Shown in pieces: positions 1-9,785 of a stretch of 64,000 nt of DNA. The first letter of the stretch is position 1; every line of letters begins with the position of its first letter. The stretch is from Thiothrix litoralis. Lineage in GTDB: Bacteria; Pseudomonadota; Gammaproteobacteria; Thiotrichales; Thiotrichaceae. Location: contig NZ_CP072801.1 in the NCBI RefSeq assembly GCF_017901135.1, forward strand, positions 3,097,501 to 3,161,500, given 5' to 3'. The notes below the pieces were generated by a model. The model saw only the letters and a program-made list of their open reading frames with translations, had not been told where the DNA came from and did not search any database. A program made the position numbers and the translations under genes.

Positions 1-658
1 CACAATATTTCATAGAATCTTTCGTTTCCTCATCATCTTGACATGCTGACAAAAGAACAATAGTTCCTCTATTGTCCGAATGATTACCGCCATTAGTATC
101 ACAATGAAAACTCTTATGCCACTCCAAGTTTCGTGATAAAAAATCATTTACAAAGTCCTCACTTAGCTGCCTTGATCCTTCTTGTACAAGTGGAGAAATA
201 CGAGTTACAGTACCACTATGACAACTATCAGAGATAATAATAATTTTAGCTCCCTTGCTACTAATCAACCTCAAATAATAATAAATTTCATCATCTATAA
301 TAGGCTTATCATACAACGCCCAACATTCATCCCGACCGTCTGCTTCTGAATCTAATGCACAGGTATTTGGCAAAGAAAACCCATGCCCAGCAAAAGTTAG
401 TAAAAACACATCACCCTGCCCCAAACCACCATTTTCCTTACTAACCTCTAGCAAATAAGAAATAAGATTTTTTTTAGATGCCAATTCATCTCCATTTCTC
501 CTCGGAGAGGACAAAAACTTTGTTTTGAACCCTCGACTTTTTGCGATCAACCCCATTAGACGCATATCATTAATGCAATTATCTAAAGGCTTCTTGTGTC
601 CATAAAATCTTTCATCTATAGCATTTACGCCTAAATGCAACGACCAACACTTACCCAT
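1..658 (-). CDS. Metacaspase (peptidase C14, p20 domain), 3' end beyond window
   Basis: The minus-strand frame starts at ATG 658 and stays open to the window edge, giving 219 residues of a longer protein. The catalytic dyad of clan CD caspase-like cysteine peptidases is visible: His92 in FAGHG at the end of a hydrophobic beta strand, and Cys146 in DSCHSG. The N-terminal LHLGVNAID and the spacing between dyad residues fit bacterial and plant metacaspases, which cleave after Arg or Lys. An AAGGAG ribosome site lies in the 9-base gap after the lipoprotein gene, so it is the last visible gene of a three-gene operon. No signal peptide is seen, so a cytoplasmic location is inferred. The DNA is clearly AT-richer than the rest of the window, suggesting acquisition. 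What follows the p20 region cannot be seen. Confidence 0.88.
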   Translation of the reverse strand, partial: MGKCWSLHLGVNAIDERFYGHKKPLDNCINDMRLMGLIAKSRGFKTKFLSSPRRNGDELASKKNLISYLLEVSKENGGLGQGDVFLLTFAGHGFSLPNTCALDSEADGRDECWALYDKPIIDDEIYYYLRLISSKGAKIIIISDSCHSGTVTRISPLVQEGSRQLSEDFVNDFLSRNLEWHKSFHCDTNGGNHSDNRGTIVLLSACQDDEETKDSMKYC

Positions 659-667
659 AATCACTCC

Positions 668-1645
668 TTAATTCCATGATTCATTCTTTGGCTCTTCATT
701 GTTAGAATCATTAGCTATCTCTTTGTTGCTGTCATCACCTCTTTTTTCCTCACTATTTTCATATTCAAGTACACTATTCAATGTCGCACTGTATGCTGTT
801 AATGCCTTCTCTCCTACTGCCGTATCCACAGAAGAGTATTTTTTCATGCCGCCACCACCTTCTTGGAACTGAATAGTCAAGGTTTTATCAGAGAACATAC
901 CTGAACGTATCGGAGCAAAAGCGAACTGTCCTCCTTGTAAAAATGACTTGTAATACTCATGTATAACTTTATTAGATTTCAAAATCTGAATTTTAACAGG
1001 CACGGGGATTCTATAAGGAATTCCCTTCAAGGATTCAACGCTGTTGCTATCAATCGAATATACCACATTCAAATTAACTGGGCTAACTATCCTCAATGAG
1101 TGTGTACCATCCATTATATCACCTTCTGCCTCAAAATATTTATCGCCAACTTGATGAAAAACAAGAGACGATGGGTCAATAATTTCTGTCCTATCAACCG
1201 GAACATCCCCCCCTCTAGTCATTTTAGCGACATTAATAGCTAATTTAGTTAAATTAGTCAAAACCTCATTTGTTTTATCTTTCCATGTAAGATTAAAATC
1301 AGTCATAATGCCAGAATCACTAACCACAATTTCCATTTTTTCAGCATCTTTAAAAAAACCTCTGGCATCATCAGGATTTAATAAAAATTTCTGCTCTACA
1401 TCAGGAATAACAGTCGTATTAACTGAAACAGACTTATCATTAACATCAACAACACTCTTGTCAAAGGTATTGTATTTTACTTCAACAAGGGTTTTTGGCA
1501 AATAAAATAAAATTCCTTCTTCTACTTCGCTGCTATCTTTGCCAATAGGTTTTACCTCTATTACTTTACTGCAAGAAGCAAGTAAACTAACAGAAGCCAC
1601 AACCAAATATATTACTCTTAAATTAAAAATGGGTTTAATTCTCAT
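668..1645 (-). CDS. Lipoprotein of unknown function in the caspase operon
   Basis: The 325-residue product begins with a basic N-terminus, a hydrophobic stretch and the lipobox LLASC (Cys25), so it is predicted to be lipidated and membrane anchored. The body is beta-rich with no catalytic motif I recognise. Residues around 45-52 read GILFYLPK, weakly reminiscent of the YALPKT opening of the DUF4831 family, but that is only an impression. The last 35 residues are acidic and low complexity (Asn, Glu, Ser, Asp), probably disordered. A GGAG site precedes ATG 1645, which is 30 bases after the upstream caspase-like gene, and the stop is 9 bases before the metacaspase start. Cotranscription is likely, so it may be a membrane partner, substrate or sensor for the proteases. 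That role is inference. Confidence 0.8.
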   Translation of the reverse strand: MRIKPIFNLRVIYLVVASVSLLASCSKVIEVKPIGKDSSEVEEGILFYLPKTLVEVKYNTFDKSVVDVNDKSVSVNTTVIPDVEQKFLLNPDDARGFFKDAEKMEIVVSDSGIMTDFNLTWKDKTNEVLTNLTKLAINVAKMTRGGDVPVDRTEIIDPSSLVFHQVGDKYFEAEGDIMDGTHSLRIVSPVNLNVVYSIDSNSVESLKGIPYRIPVPVKIQILKSNKVIHEYYKSFLQGGQFAFAPIRSGMFSDKTLTIQFQEGGGGMKKYSSVDTAVGEKALTAYSATLNSVLEYENSEEKRGDDSNKEIANDSNNEEPKNESWN

Positions 1646-1674
1646 CTTTCAACTCCAATAAAAATATCTATTCT

Positions 1675-2394
1675 TTATAACCATTCATCATTTGAAACAA
1701 GAACTTCAGAAGCTGTACCTATGTCATCTAATGAGTAGTAAACAGTTCGACACCCAGCATAAAACATTGCATTAATTCGACTAGAACCGAAATATCTTTT
1801 CAATGAATCAAACTTCAGAAGTCTTTCATAAAAAATTTTGCTTTGCCCTCGAAAAGGATAATCCACAGGAAAAACATATACTCCATCGGAAGTCTGGAAC
1901 CCATGCCCTGTCAAATAAATTAGTGACACATCTGCATTTTTCGAAAGAGCATGAAAACCATCCAGTATAACTTCTATTTCCATACATTGAGGGTCAATAG
2001 ACATGATGGTATCAAACCCTGATTTCATCAAAGACTGCGAAATACGCTGCATATCATAACTCGCCCCTAATAAGGGTCGAACCTCATCATGATAACTAGA
2101 AAAAATCATGACAAGAGCTACCCTTTTCTCATTATCTGGTACTGGTAATATTTGCCAATTATCAATATCATCTTCAACAGGAACCACTGGAATCTGAAAT
2201 CCATGGCTTTTTACTTTCGTCAATTCAACTAACTGATGTTTAAAGTCTTTGAAGCTGAGAATCTCATATCCCAATAATTCAACTAACGCACTTGCAAATG
2301 GATTACCACCACTCTCATCTTTATCAAGTGTTGGCCTACCTTTTTGGGAAGCATAAAAATAAGAAATATCGAGATTATTAGTTAATAAATCCAT
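1675..2394 (-). CDS. Caspase-like protein with p10-like segment ahead of p20-like domain
   Basis: The 239-residue protein has a complete p20-like fold region from about residue 91 (RVALVMIF) to 220, with His164 in LTGHG and Cys215 in FYAGCR. In typical bacterial caspase-like proteins the Cys motif is DACR or DSCHSG; here the preceding Asp is replaced, so activity is uncertain. Residues 8-45 (YASQKG, then GGNPFASAL) resemble the small-subunit motif that normally follows p20, as in YATAPG..NSPFTAAL. The order is therefore p10-like then p20-like, with little room for a p10 after residue 220. It may be a truncated tandem caspase or a rearranged one. The frame is open for about 18 codons upstream of ATG 2394 but has no good start there. 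First gene of the operon with the lipoprotein and metacaspase; AT-rich. Confidence 0.78.
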   Translation of the reverse strand: MDLLTNNLDISYFYASQKGRPTLDKDESGGNPFASALVELLGYEILSFKDFKHQLVELTKVKSHGFQIPVVPVEDDIDNWQILPVPDNEKRVALVMIFSSYHDEVRPLLGASYDMQRISQSLMKSGFDTIMSIDPQCMEIEVILDGFHALSKNADVSLIYLTGHGFQTSDGVYVFPVDYPFRGQSKIFYERLLKFDSLKRYFGSSRINAMFYAGCRTVYYSLDDIGTASEVLVSNDEWL

Positions 2395-2508
2395 ACTAAC
2401 CTCTTTGAATATCCGCCAGTGCCATTTTTCAACAATACTCGGAAGGAATTATTCATATTGACTAAACTTCCTGTAAAGAATAGCTTTTATATAAAATAAT
2501 GAAATATA

Positions 2509-3452
2509 TCAAAAGTCTATTGTTTGACTACGCTCCCAGATCCACAGCAAGCAACTTGCTCTCCCAGCATTTGTCCTGATAGCAAAACAAAACCCATTTT
2601 TTTCACACTCCCTTGCCACAAACCCCAGCCCTAACCCATGCCCATTGGCTTTAAAACTCTGTGCATCCCCCTGCATCACCGCTTCCACCTGCTCCGGCGT
2701 CATCCCCACCCCATTATCCGAAACCGAGATAATTAACTGATTTTCAGATACTTCTGCCTTGACAATGATCTCCCCTCCCGGCTGTTCCCCAAACTTCTCC
2801 GCCACCGCCTCAAATGCATTTTTCACCAGGTTGTGGATGATCAGATAGGTAGAGCCAGCGCGTTCCTCAAACTGGCAATTGTCCGCATCCGGCGGGAAAT
2901 CAAGGCGCAGGGTAATACCCGGATGGCTATGACCATTCCCCAGCAGCAACTGCACGTCATTACGCAATTCCGCCAGTGTAATCAGCCGCTTGGGAGCCTG
3001 TTTATTGCCGATTCCATCTAGCACCAGCGCTGAAACCTTGGACATATACCCCAGCGCCCGCTCCTGCCGGTCTATGTCTTTGGACATAGCCACGGCTGAA
3101 TGCCGCAAATGGTCGACTGACATCGCGGCAACGCCGATCAGGTTGCTGATCTCATGGGCAAGGGCGCGGACGGAATGCCCAATCGCAGCATCGCGCTGCA
3201 AGCCTCGCGCCTCTTTTTCCATGCGGACGATGCGCCACTGCATACCCAACAACTCGACCAGCTCATCATGCAAGTAGTGACCCAACCGAAAGAATACGAA
3301 CACCAGCCCCGCATAACCAACCAGCAGATAAAGCCACAGCCACGGCACGGGCGGGCAAAACAGGCACAGCACCCCGCCGTAATCAGGATGATGGGTAAAA
3401 TGACCCGTACAAACAGATGACGATAATGCTTGCGCAAATGCGCCTGCCACAC
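2509..3452 (-). pseudogene. Membrane sensor histidine kinase, apparently frameshifted
   Basis: From about 3370 leftward one frame encodes a transmembrane segment, a coiled-coil linker, an H-box (ALAHEISN), an N-box (HNLVKNAFEAV), G1 (DNGVGM) and G2 (GHGLGLG): a complete histidine kinase core. The first transmembrane helix (VRVILPIILITAG) is instead in another frame, opening at GTG 3452. The two halves join well if one base is added at the CCCC run around 3372-3375, giving two adjacent helices. An ATG with a better ribosome site sits slightly upstream but meets a stop after three codons. The gene follows the response regulator on the same strand and would be its partner. A real inactivating deletion and a consensus error are both possible. 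The long open frame reaching 3603 overlaps the regulator gene and is not the true start. Confidence 0.7.
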
Positions 3453-3502
3453 GACCTCGCCCGCTGGTGATTATTTCTGCATATCCCCTCGCTTGGGCGG
3501 CG

Positions 3503-4168
3503 CTAGGCGGCCTGCCTACGGGCAGCCATTTGTACCGCCTCGGTACGGTTACGTGCATGGAGCGCCCGCAAAATCGCGCTGACATGCAGTTTGATAGTGC
3601 CATCCGAGCAACTCAGCTCTCTGGCAATGGATTTATTGGGCAAACCTCGTGCCATCAAGCGGAAAACCTCCCGTTGACGCGGTGTCAGACCTGCCATTCC
3701 TGGCATTTCATCGCTATCCGGCATGGTAGGTGGGGGGGAATTCCCGGAATCGCTAGGAAGACTGCTTTTGGCTTCCGCCAACATTGAGGGTGAAATGTAG
3801 ATTTCACCCGCCAAAATCAGGTGCAAAGCATTTTTCACATCCCCCGCCCCAGCAGATTTGGCAATATAGCCACGCGCCCCGTGTTCAATCAGCTTGCGGG
3901 CAATTTCAGCATCATCCGCTCCCGACATGATCACCACAGGCGTTTGCTGAACCTTTTCCTTTATCAGGGCAAGAGCAGCCACGCCAGTTCCACCCGGTAA
4001 AAAGACATCCAACATGATCAAATCGAAATTGGCATACTGACACAGAACACCCACGGCCTCCTCCACAGACCCTACTTCAAAGACGGCAGCACCGGGGTAA
4101 AAATGTTCCAGCAAGCTACCCAACGCTTCGCGGAACAATGGCTGATCATCCACAATTAAAATACGCAT
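3503..4168 (-). CDS. NarL/FixJ-family response regulator
   Basis: The 221-residue product has a receiver domain (residues 1-120: acidic pocket VDD at 7-8, phospho-acceptor Asp54 in IMLDVFLPGG, Lys near 104 in YIAKSA). A Pro/Ser-rich linker follows, then a LuxR-type helix-turn-helix (about 155-215, LTPRQREVFRLMARGLPNKSIAREL). It should be a phosphorylation-dependent DNA-binding regulator. I chose ATG 4168 because the receiver starts immediately (MRILIVDDQP) and GAGAGG lies about ten bases upstream; the longer TTG start adds 11 residues without family support. It is followed by the kinase gene, about 50 bases after its stop, forming a two-component pair. A short inverted repeat (ACTAT-ATTA-ATAGT) near 4203-4216 in the divergent region toward ubiD could be an operator, but this is speculative. 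Confidence 0.9.
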   Translation of the reverse strand: MRILIVDDQPLFREALGSLLEHFYPGAAVFEVGSVEEAVGVLCQYANFDLIMLDVFLPGGTGVAALALIKEKVQQTPVVIMSGADDAEIARKLIEHGARGYIAKSAGAGDVKNALHLILAGEIYISPSMLAEAKSSLPSDSGNSPPPTMPDSDEMPGMAGLTPRQREVFRLMARGLPNKSIARELSCSDGTIKLHVSAILRALHARNRTEAVQMAARRQAA

Positions 4169-4383
4169 AATAAGCCCTCTCTTGTCACTTTCAACACTCA
4201 AAAACTATATTAATAGTATAGGTAAAGAGGGGGATAATTCGACAAATGATATAGACTTAAGCAAGTTTTTTTTATGAGGTCTTGATATAAGGCATATATT
4301 TTTAATCACTGATTTTCAACACAAACCCCTGATTCCCATAAGCCCATAGCCGCCCGCCCAACATTTCCGCTATTATCCTTTCC

Positions 4384-5847
4384 ATGAAATACCAAGACCT
4401 GCGCGACTTTATCCAACAACTGGAAAAAATGGGTGAACTGAAGCGGATTACCGTCGAAGTCGACCCGTATCTGGAAATGACTGAAATCGCCGACCGCGTG
4501 CTGCGCTCCGGTGGCCCCGCCCTGTTGTTCGAGAATCCGAAAGGACACCGCATACCCGTGCTCGCCAACCTGTTTGGCACACCACGCCGCGTAGCCTTGG
4601 GCATGGGTGAGGAATCCACCGAAGCCTTACGCGAAGTCGGCAAACTACTGGCCTTGCTGAAACAGCCTGATCCGCCGAAAGGCTTCAAGGATGCCTTCAA
4701 CAGCCTGCCCATTTTCCGCAAAGTGCTGGATATGGCACCGAAAGTGGTCAGCAAAGCCGCTTGCCAACAGGTAGTGGTCGAAGGTCACAAGGTGGATTTG
4801 AGCCAACTGCCGATCCAGCATTGCTGGCCGGGGGATGCCGCGCCCTTGATTACCTGGGGCTTGGTAATTACCAAAGGGCCAGAAAAAAAGCGCCAGAATC
4901 TGGGCATTTACCGCCAGCAGGTGATCGGCAAAAACCGCGTGATCATGCGCTGGCTGTCGCATCGCGGCGGGGCGCTGGATTTCCGCGAGTTCCAGCAAGC
5001 CAATCCGGGTAAACCGTTTCCGGTGGCCGTGGCGATTGGTACTGACCCAGCAACGATTCTGGGTGCAGTGACGCCCGTGCCGGATACGCTGTCCGAGTAT
5101 GCATTTGCAGGCTTGTTACGCGGTTCGCGCACGGAGTTGGTGAAAGCCATCGGTGCGGATTTGCAAGTTCCAGCGTCGGCAGAATTTGTGTTGGAAGGGC
5201 ATATTTACCCCGATGACATGGCTCCCGAAGGGCCTTATGGCGACCATACCGGCTATTACAACGAGATTGATAGCTTTCCGGTATTCACCATCGAGCGCAT
5301 TACCCACCGCAAAGACCCGATTTACCACAGCACTTACACCGGGCGTCCACCGGATGAACCGGCGATTCTGGGCTTGGCATTGAACGAAGTCTTCGTGCCA
5401 ATTTTGCAGAAGCAGTTCCCGGAAATTGTGGATTTCTACCTGCCGCCGGAAGGCTGTTCCTATCGCATGGCCGTGGTCAGCATCAAGAAGCAGTATCCGG
5501 GGCACGCCAAGCGGGTGATGATGGGCGTATGGTCATTCCTGCGCCAATTCATGTACACCAAGTTCATCATTGTGGTGGATGACGATGTGGATACGCGCAA
5601 GTGGGAAGATGTGATCTGGGCAATGACCACGCGCATGGACCCGGCGCGGGATACCACGCTGATCGAACATACGCCGATTGATTACCTCGACTTCGCCTCG
5701 CCCGTTTCCGGCTTAGGCTCGAAGATGGGGATGGATGCGACCAATAAATGGCCGGGCGAAACCACGCGCGAGTGGGGAACCCCGATTGTGATGGATGAAG
5801 CCGTGAAAACCCGCGTGGATGGGATGTGGAAGGATTTGGGATTGTAA
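4384..5847 (+). CDS. ubiD: UbiD, 3-octaprenyl-4-hydroxybenzoate carboxy-lyase
   Basis: The 487-residue product is full length for UbiD, the prenylated-FMN-dependent decarboxylase that removes the carboxyl group of polyprenyl-4-hydroxybenzoate in ubiquinone synthesis. The N-terminus ([22 protein letters not shown]), the central [17 protein letters not shown] region and the [11 protein letters not shown] motif, with the conserved acidic residues of the active site, are all recognisable. It needs the cofactor made by UbiX, which is not in the window. It stands alone, divergent from the response regulator with about 215 bases between starts, and the next gene is an unrelated kinase. The ribosome site before ATG 4384 is weak (ATCCTTTCC). 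Nothing suggests inactivation. Confidence 0.95.
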   Translation: MKYQDLRDFIQQLEKMGELKRITVEVDPYLEMTEIADRVLRSGGPALLFENPKGHRIPVLANLFGTPRRVALGMGEESTEALREVGKLLALLKQPDPPKGFKDAFNSLPIFRKVLDMAPKVVSKAACQQVVVEGHKVDLSQLPIQHCWPGDAAPLITWGLVITKGPEKKRQNLGIYRQQVIGKNRVIMRWLSHRGGALDFREFQQANPGKPFPVAVAIGTDPATILGAVTPVPDTLSEYAFAGLLRGSRTELVKAIGADLQVPASAEFVLEGHIYPDDMAPEGPYGDHTGYYNEIDSFPVFTIERITHRKDPIYHSTYTGRPPDEPAILGLALNEVFVPILQKQFPEIVDFYLPPEGCSYRMAVVSIKKQYPGHAKRVMMGVWSFLRQFMYTKFIIVVDDDVDTRKWEDVIWAMTTRMDPARDTTLIEHTPIDYLDFASPVSGLGSKMGMDATNKWPGETTREWGTPIVMDEAVKTRVDGMWKDLGL

Positions 5848-5920
5848 AACAGTCACGCAACTCGTCTGATGTGTCTTTTCAGCTATTGAAACCACGCAGA
5901 GCGTGGCGTTAGACTAACTC

Positions 5921-7552
5921 ATGCCAATAAATGCCCGCCTCCCTCTGCCACGCAAAACCCTGTTCCGGCTGCGCAGCATCTTGCTGATCGTGATGTTGGC
6001 GGTATTGGCCTTGCCACTGGGAGGGCTGTACTTCTTCCGCATTTATGAAAATGAGCTGGTACAACAAACCGAGTTGGAATTGATTTCGCAATCAGCCGCG
6101 CTCGCCGCCACCTTCCGCCAACTGGTACGCGACCAACCGCGCGACAATGATTACGGCTACGTGCAGTTTTCCACTTCGCTGACCCAACCGGATACCTCGA
6201 ACCCCCGTCAGGAACCCATCGGTAATGCTTTTTATACGCCCGTCATCCCCAGCGTTGACCTGATTGCCCCCATTGAACCACCGCGCCCCGAGGCACGCCC
6301 CAGCACCCGAGCCGTTGACCCACTTGCCCGCAAAATCGGCAAGCACATGAAGCAGATTTTACACGATACTCAGCAAATAACCCTGTCTGGGATCCGCCTG
6401 CTCGATGCGAAAGGCACCGTCATTGGCGGGCGTGAAGAAGTCGGCTTGTCACTCGCACACATCCCGGAAATCAAACAAGCCTTGCAAGGCAAATACGCCA
6501 GCATTATCCGCCAGCGCCTCTCAGACGAACCGCCACCGCCACTGTATTCCATCAGCCGAGGAACTCATGTACGCGTCTTTACCGCCTTCCCCATCATTGA
6601 GGAAGGGCGGCTGCAAGGCATTGTTTACCTGTCGCGTACCCCGACCAATATCATCAAACACCTGTACGAAAACAAAGGCATCGTATTGCTGGCAACCTTG
6701 AGCTTGCTGGTGCTGGCGGTATTACTGATCCTGTTCGTGTCCTCCACCATTTCGCGCCCGATCCGCGAATTGCTGCGCCAAACCGAACGTGTGCGCCAAG
6801 GCGAACAACGCGAAGTCGAGCCTATCCAGAACCCCGTCACCAAAGAAGTCGCACAACTGTCGGAAAGTTTTGCAGGCATGTCACACGCGCTGGCGGAACG
6901 TTCCGATTACATCCGCCGCTTCGCCACCCATGTCTCGCACGAATTCAAAACCCCACTGACCGCCATTCAGGGCGCACTGGAATTGCTGCACGACCATATC
7001 GACACCATGCCCCCGGAACGCCGCGAGAAATTCATCCAGAACCTGCTAGACGACACCCAACGCCTCAAACAACTGGTCAACCGCCTGCTGGAACTGGCAC
7101 GCGCCGACGCGCTGGAAACCAGCAAAGACAGCAGCAACCTGCCCAACCTGTTCAAAGCGCTCAACAACCGCTATCAGGATCGCGGCCTGACACTGCATTT
7201 CAGCAGGCCGCTACCCAACACTGCGCTGGCGATTGCCCCGGATGCGCTGGAAACCGTCGTCACCAACCTGTTAGACAACAGCCTGCAACACCGCGCACAC
7301 CGCATAGACATCCATACCAGTGCTAATGGCAACAACCTGCAACTGCGCCTGCACGACGATGGCGAAGGCATTTCCCCCGCCAATCGTGACAAGATTTTCA
7401 CCCCATTTTTCACTACCAAGCGCACCAAAGGCGGCACCGGACTGGGGCTGGAAATCGTCACGTCCATCCTCAAAGCTTATGGCGGCAACATCCGGCTGGG
7501 GAATGCCTCGCAAGGGGCAGAGTTTGTGCTGGAACTCCCCCTTTTTCCCTAA
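5921..7552 (+). CDS. Orphan sensor histidine kinase (HAMP, HisKA, HATPase)
   Basis: The 543-residue protein has a short N-terminal tail, a transmembrane helix at about 16-40, and a roughly 200-residue periplasmic sensor region with a Pro-rich stretch (IEPPRPEARP). A second helix lies at about 244-266, then HAMP, the dimerisation helix with phospho-acceptor His340 (THVSHEFKTPLTAI), and an ATPase domain with N-box VVTNLLDNSLQHR, DDGEGIS and GTGLGLEIV. It is a membrane sensor kinase of the EnvZ/CreC architecture. No response regulator gene adjoins it, so its partner is unknown. The start ATG 5921 has no clear Shine-Dalgarno, but the hydrophobic helix close behind supports it. The ligand cannot be guessed from sequence. 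Confidence 0.9.
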   Translation: MPINARLPLPRKTLFRLRSILLIVMLAVLALPLGGLYFFRIYENELVQQTELELISQSAALAATFRQLVRDQPRDNDYGYVQFSTSLTQPDTSNPRQEPIGNAFYTPVIPSVDLIAPIEPPRPEARPSTRAVDPLARKIGKHMKQILHDTQQITLSGIRLLDAKGTVIGGREEVGLSLAHIPEIKQALQGKYASIIRQRLSDEPPPPLYSISRGTHVRVFTAFPIIEEGRLQGIVYLSRTPTNIIKHLYENKGIVLLATLSLLVLAVLLILFVSSTISRPIRELLRQTERVRQGEQREVEPIQNPVTKEVAQLSESFAGMSHALAERSDYIRRFATHVSHEFKTPLTAIQGALELLHDHIDTMPPERREKFIQNLLDDTQRLKQLVNRLLELARADALETSKDSSNLPNLFKALNNRYQDRGLTLHFSRPLPNTALAIAPDALETVVTNLLDNSLQHRAHRIDIHTSANGNNLQLRLHDDGEGISPANRDKIFTPFFTTKRTKGGTGLGLEIVTSILKAYGGNIRLGNASQGAEFVLELPLFP

Positions 7553-7621
7553 CGGAAATAGCAGCATAGCCAATGTGTTGCTATGCTTAAGGTATCCGCT
7601 GACAAGCACGGGAGAAGGAAA

Positions 7622-8962
7622 ATGCGATATTGCATACGCCTGATAGTGCTACTAAGCCTATTGGTATTCCTGCCGCTAAACGCACAGGCAGAGGGGAAAG
7701 TGCTGGTCATCCACATCGAAGGTGCGATTGGCCCCGTCACCCAGGATCTGATTGTGCGCAGTATTGCGCGGGCAGAAGCAGAGTCCGCCGACCTCTTGGT
7801 GCTGGAAATGAATACACCCGGCGGACTGGATACCTCCATGCGCACCATTATCAGTGCCATCCTCGCCTCCAAAGTGCCGGTTGCCACTTACGTTGCCCCC
7901 TCCGGCTCACGCGCTGCCAGTGCGGGAACCTACATCCTCTATGCCAGCCACCTTGCGGCAATGGCTCCCGCCACTAACCTCGGCTCTGCCACCCCGATCC
8001 AGATCGGCGGCTTGCCCGGCGTACCCAACCCACCCAAGCCTGAAGCGCAAGATGCCATCCCCAAAACGGTCGAACCAGCCGATGCGATGGAAAAGAAAAT
8101 TATCAATGATGCCGCCGCCTACATCCGTGGCCTTGCCGAATTGCGTGGGCGTAATGCAGCATGGGCAGAAGCAGCCGTGCGCGAAGCCGTCAACCTCACC
8201 GCCAGCGAAGCCTTGGCAAAAGGTGTAACCGACATCGTTGCCACCGACATGGATGACCTACTGCGGCAGGTAAACGGCAGGGAAGTGACGACCACAGCGG
8301 GCAAAATGATACTGACGACCGCTGGTTCCAGCATTGAACGCATCGAACCCGACTGGCGTTCCGAGTTGCTGGCGGTTATCACTAACCCAAATATTGCCCT
8401 GATCCTGTTGCTGGTGGGCATTTATGGCCTGATTATCGAATTTTCCAACCCCGGTTTCATCCTGCCCGGCGTGACGGGTGCCATCTGTTTATTGCTAGCG
8501 GCTTATGCCTTTCAGATGTTGCCGGTCAATTACGTGGGGCTGGCGCTGATCATTATCGGCATCGGTTTCATGATCACGGAATTTTTCGTGGTCAGTGGCG
8601 GGGTACTGGGTGTAGGCGGGCTGCTGGCTTTCGTGATTGGTTCGGTGATCTTGTTTGACGACCAGTACCTTGCCATTTCCCTGCCGTTATTTGGCGGCAT
8701 TGCGGTGATTGCAGGTGGCTTCCTGTTGTGGATGCTGAGCCGTTTTGCAGCATTGCGCCATACACCCGTGGTCAGTGGCATGGAGCACCTGATCGGGCAA
8801 GTGGGAAAACCCATTCAAGCCTTCAGCGGGCAGGGTCACATTTACCTCAATGGCGAATACTGGTCTGCCCATAGCACCCAACCCATACGAGCCGGGCAAG
8901 CGGTCAGGGTCACGGCGGTGCACGACATGATGTTAGAAATCCAACCCGAGGAGAAAACCTGA
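7622..8962 (+). CDS. NfeD-family membrane serine protease (long form)
   Basis: The 446-residue product has a signal peptide ([23 protein letters not shown]) and a ClpP-like periplasmic protease domain (about 25-230). That domain includes the conserved strand EMNTPGG and [12 protein letters not shown], which carries the nucleophilic Ser. Four to five transmembrane helices follow (about 250-370), then a C-terminal NfeD OB-fold domain (about 385-445). Long NfeD proteins cleave the C-termini of partner stomatins and are thought to help membrane microdomain quality control. I chose ATG 7622 because GGAGAAGGA lies just upstream and the signal peptide starts there; the longer frame from 7583 would bury it. 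Its stop overlaps the start of the next gene by one base (TGATG), so the stomatin is translationally coupled. This is the classic pairing. Confidence 0.92.
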   Translation: MRYCIRLIVLLSLLVFLPLNAQAEGKVLVIHIEGAIGPVTQDLIVRSIARAEAESADLLVLEMNTPGGLDTSMRTIISAILASKVPVATYVAPSGSRAASAGTYILYASHLAAMAPATNLGSATPIQIGGLPGVPNPPKPEAQDAIPKTVEPADAMEKKIINDAAAYIRGLAELRGRNAAWAEAAVREAVNLTASEALAKGVTDIVATDMDDLLRQVNGREVTTTAGKMILTTAGSSIERIEPDWRSELLAVITNPNIALILLLVGIYGLIIEFSNPGFILPGVTGAICLLLAAYAFQMLPVNYVGLALIIIGIGFMITEFFVVSGGVLGVGGLLAFVIGSVILFDDQYLAISLPLFGGIAVIAGGFLLWMLSRFAALRHTPVVSGMEHLIGQVGKPIQAFSGQGHIYLNGEYWSAHSTQPIRAGQAVRVTAVHDMMLEIQPEEKT

Positions 8963-9744
8963 TGTTGCTCGAATACCTTGTCCCGCTGGTAATGCTGGGC
9001 GCGATTCTGTTTTCCGCGATCAAGATTCTGAACGAATACGAGCGCGGCGTGGTGTTTTTTCTGGGACGCTTTCAAGCGGTCAAGGGACCGGGGCTGATCA
9101 TCCTGATTCCCGGTATCCAGAAAATGCAGAAGGTGGATTTGCGGGTGGTGACCATGGACATCGCCAAGCAGGACGTGATTTCCCGCGATAACGTCACGGT
9201 GCACGTCAGCGCGGTGCTGTATTTCCGCGTGGTCGACCCGGAACGTTCCATCATTCAGGTGGAAGACTACTACATGGCCACCAGCCAATTGGCACAAACC
9301 ACCCTGCGTTCGGTGCTCGGCCAGCACGATCTCGACGAAATGCTTTCCAAACGTGACAAGCTCAATATCGACATCCAGAAAAGCCTCGAAGACCAAACCG
9401 CGACGTGGGGCATTAAAGTCACCAACGTGGAAATCAAGCACATTGATCTGGATGAAAGCATGATCCGCGCCATTGCCAAACAGGCCGAAGCCGAGCGCGA
9501 ACGCCGCGCCAAGGTCATCCACGCCGAAGGTGAATTGCAGGCATCGGAAAAGCTGCGTGGTGCTGCCGACGTGCTTTCCGGCAACCCACAAGCCTTGCAA
9601 CTGCGTTACCTGCAAACCCTCAGTGACATTTCCACCGAGAACACCACGACTATCGTGTTTCCGCTACCGATCGACATGATGAGGTCTTTCCAGAACTGGA
9701 TGGATGGGCAAAATACCAAACCAAAGACCTCCGACCCCGAGTAA
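8962..9744 (+). CDS. Stomatin/slipin-family SPFH protein
   Basis: The 260-residue protein has one N-terminal hydrophobic hairpin (about 2-20), then the SPFH/band-7 domain ([26 protein letters not shown], later [18 protein letters not shown]). An alpha-helical region follows ([22 protein letters not shown]), and a C-terminal stretch ending in the hydrophobic [12 protein letters not shown] that NfeD proteases typically cut. It should oligomerise at the cytoplasmic membrane. It is coupled to the nfeD gene by a one-base overlap. A second, different SPFH/NfeD pair occurs at 42955-44285. A stem-loop just after the stop may mark the end of the operon. Confidence 0.93.
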   Translation: MLLEYLVPLVMLGAILFSAIKILNEYERGVVFFLGRFQAVKGPGLIILIPGIQKMQKVDLRVVTMDIAKQDVISRDNVTVHVSAVLYFRVVDPERSIIQVEDYYMATSQLAQTTLRSVLGQHDLDEMLSKRDKLNIDIQKSLEDQTATWGIKVTNVEIKHIDLDESMIRAIAKQAEAERERRAKVIHAEGELQASEKLRGAADVLSGNPQALQLRYLQTLSDISTENTTTIVFPLPIDMMRSFQNWMDGQNTKPKTSDPE

Positions 9745-9747
9745 TCA

Positions 9748-9767
9748 CCTGCCGCATCACCGGCAGG
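9748..9767. other. Stem-loop after stomatin gene
   Basis: CCTGCCG and CGGCAGG form a perfect 7-bp stem around the loop CATCAC, four bases after the stomatin stop. No T-run follows, so it is not a standard intrinsic terminator. It may protect the 3' end of the mRNA or partly end transcription. Confidence 0.4.
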
Positions 9768-9785
9768 CAACTGCTGAGTGATGTT

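Noticed and set aside
3503-3603. Long start for the sensor kinase frame reaching 3603
   Set aside because: It overlaps the response regulator coding end and its translation is Arg/Gly/Pro-rich without membrane character; the true start is in the other frame near 3452.
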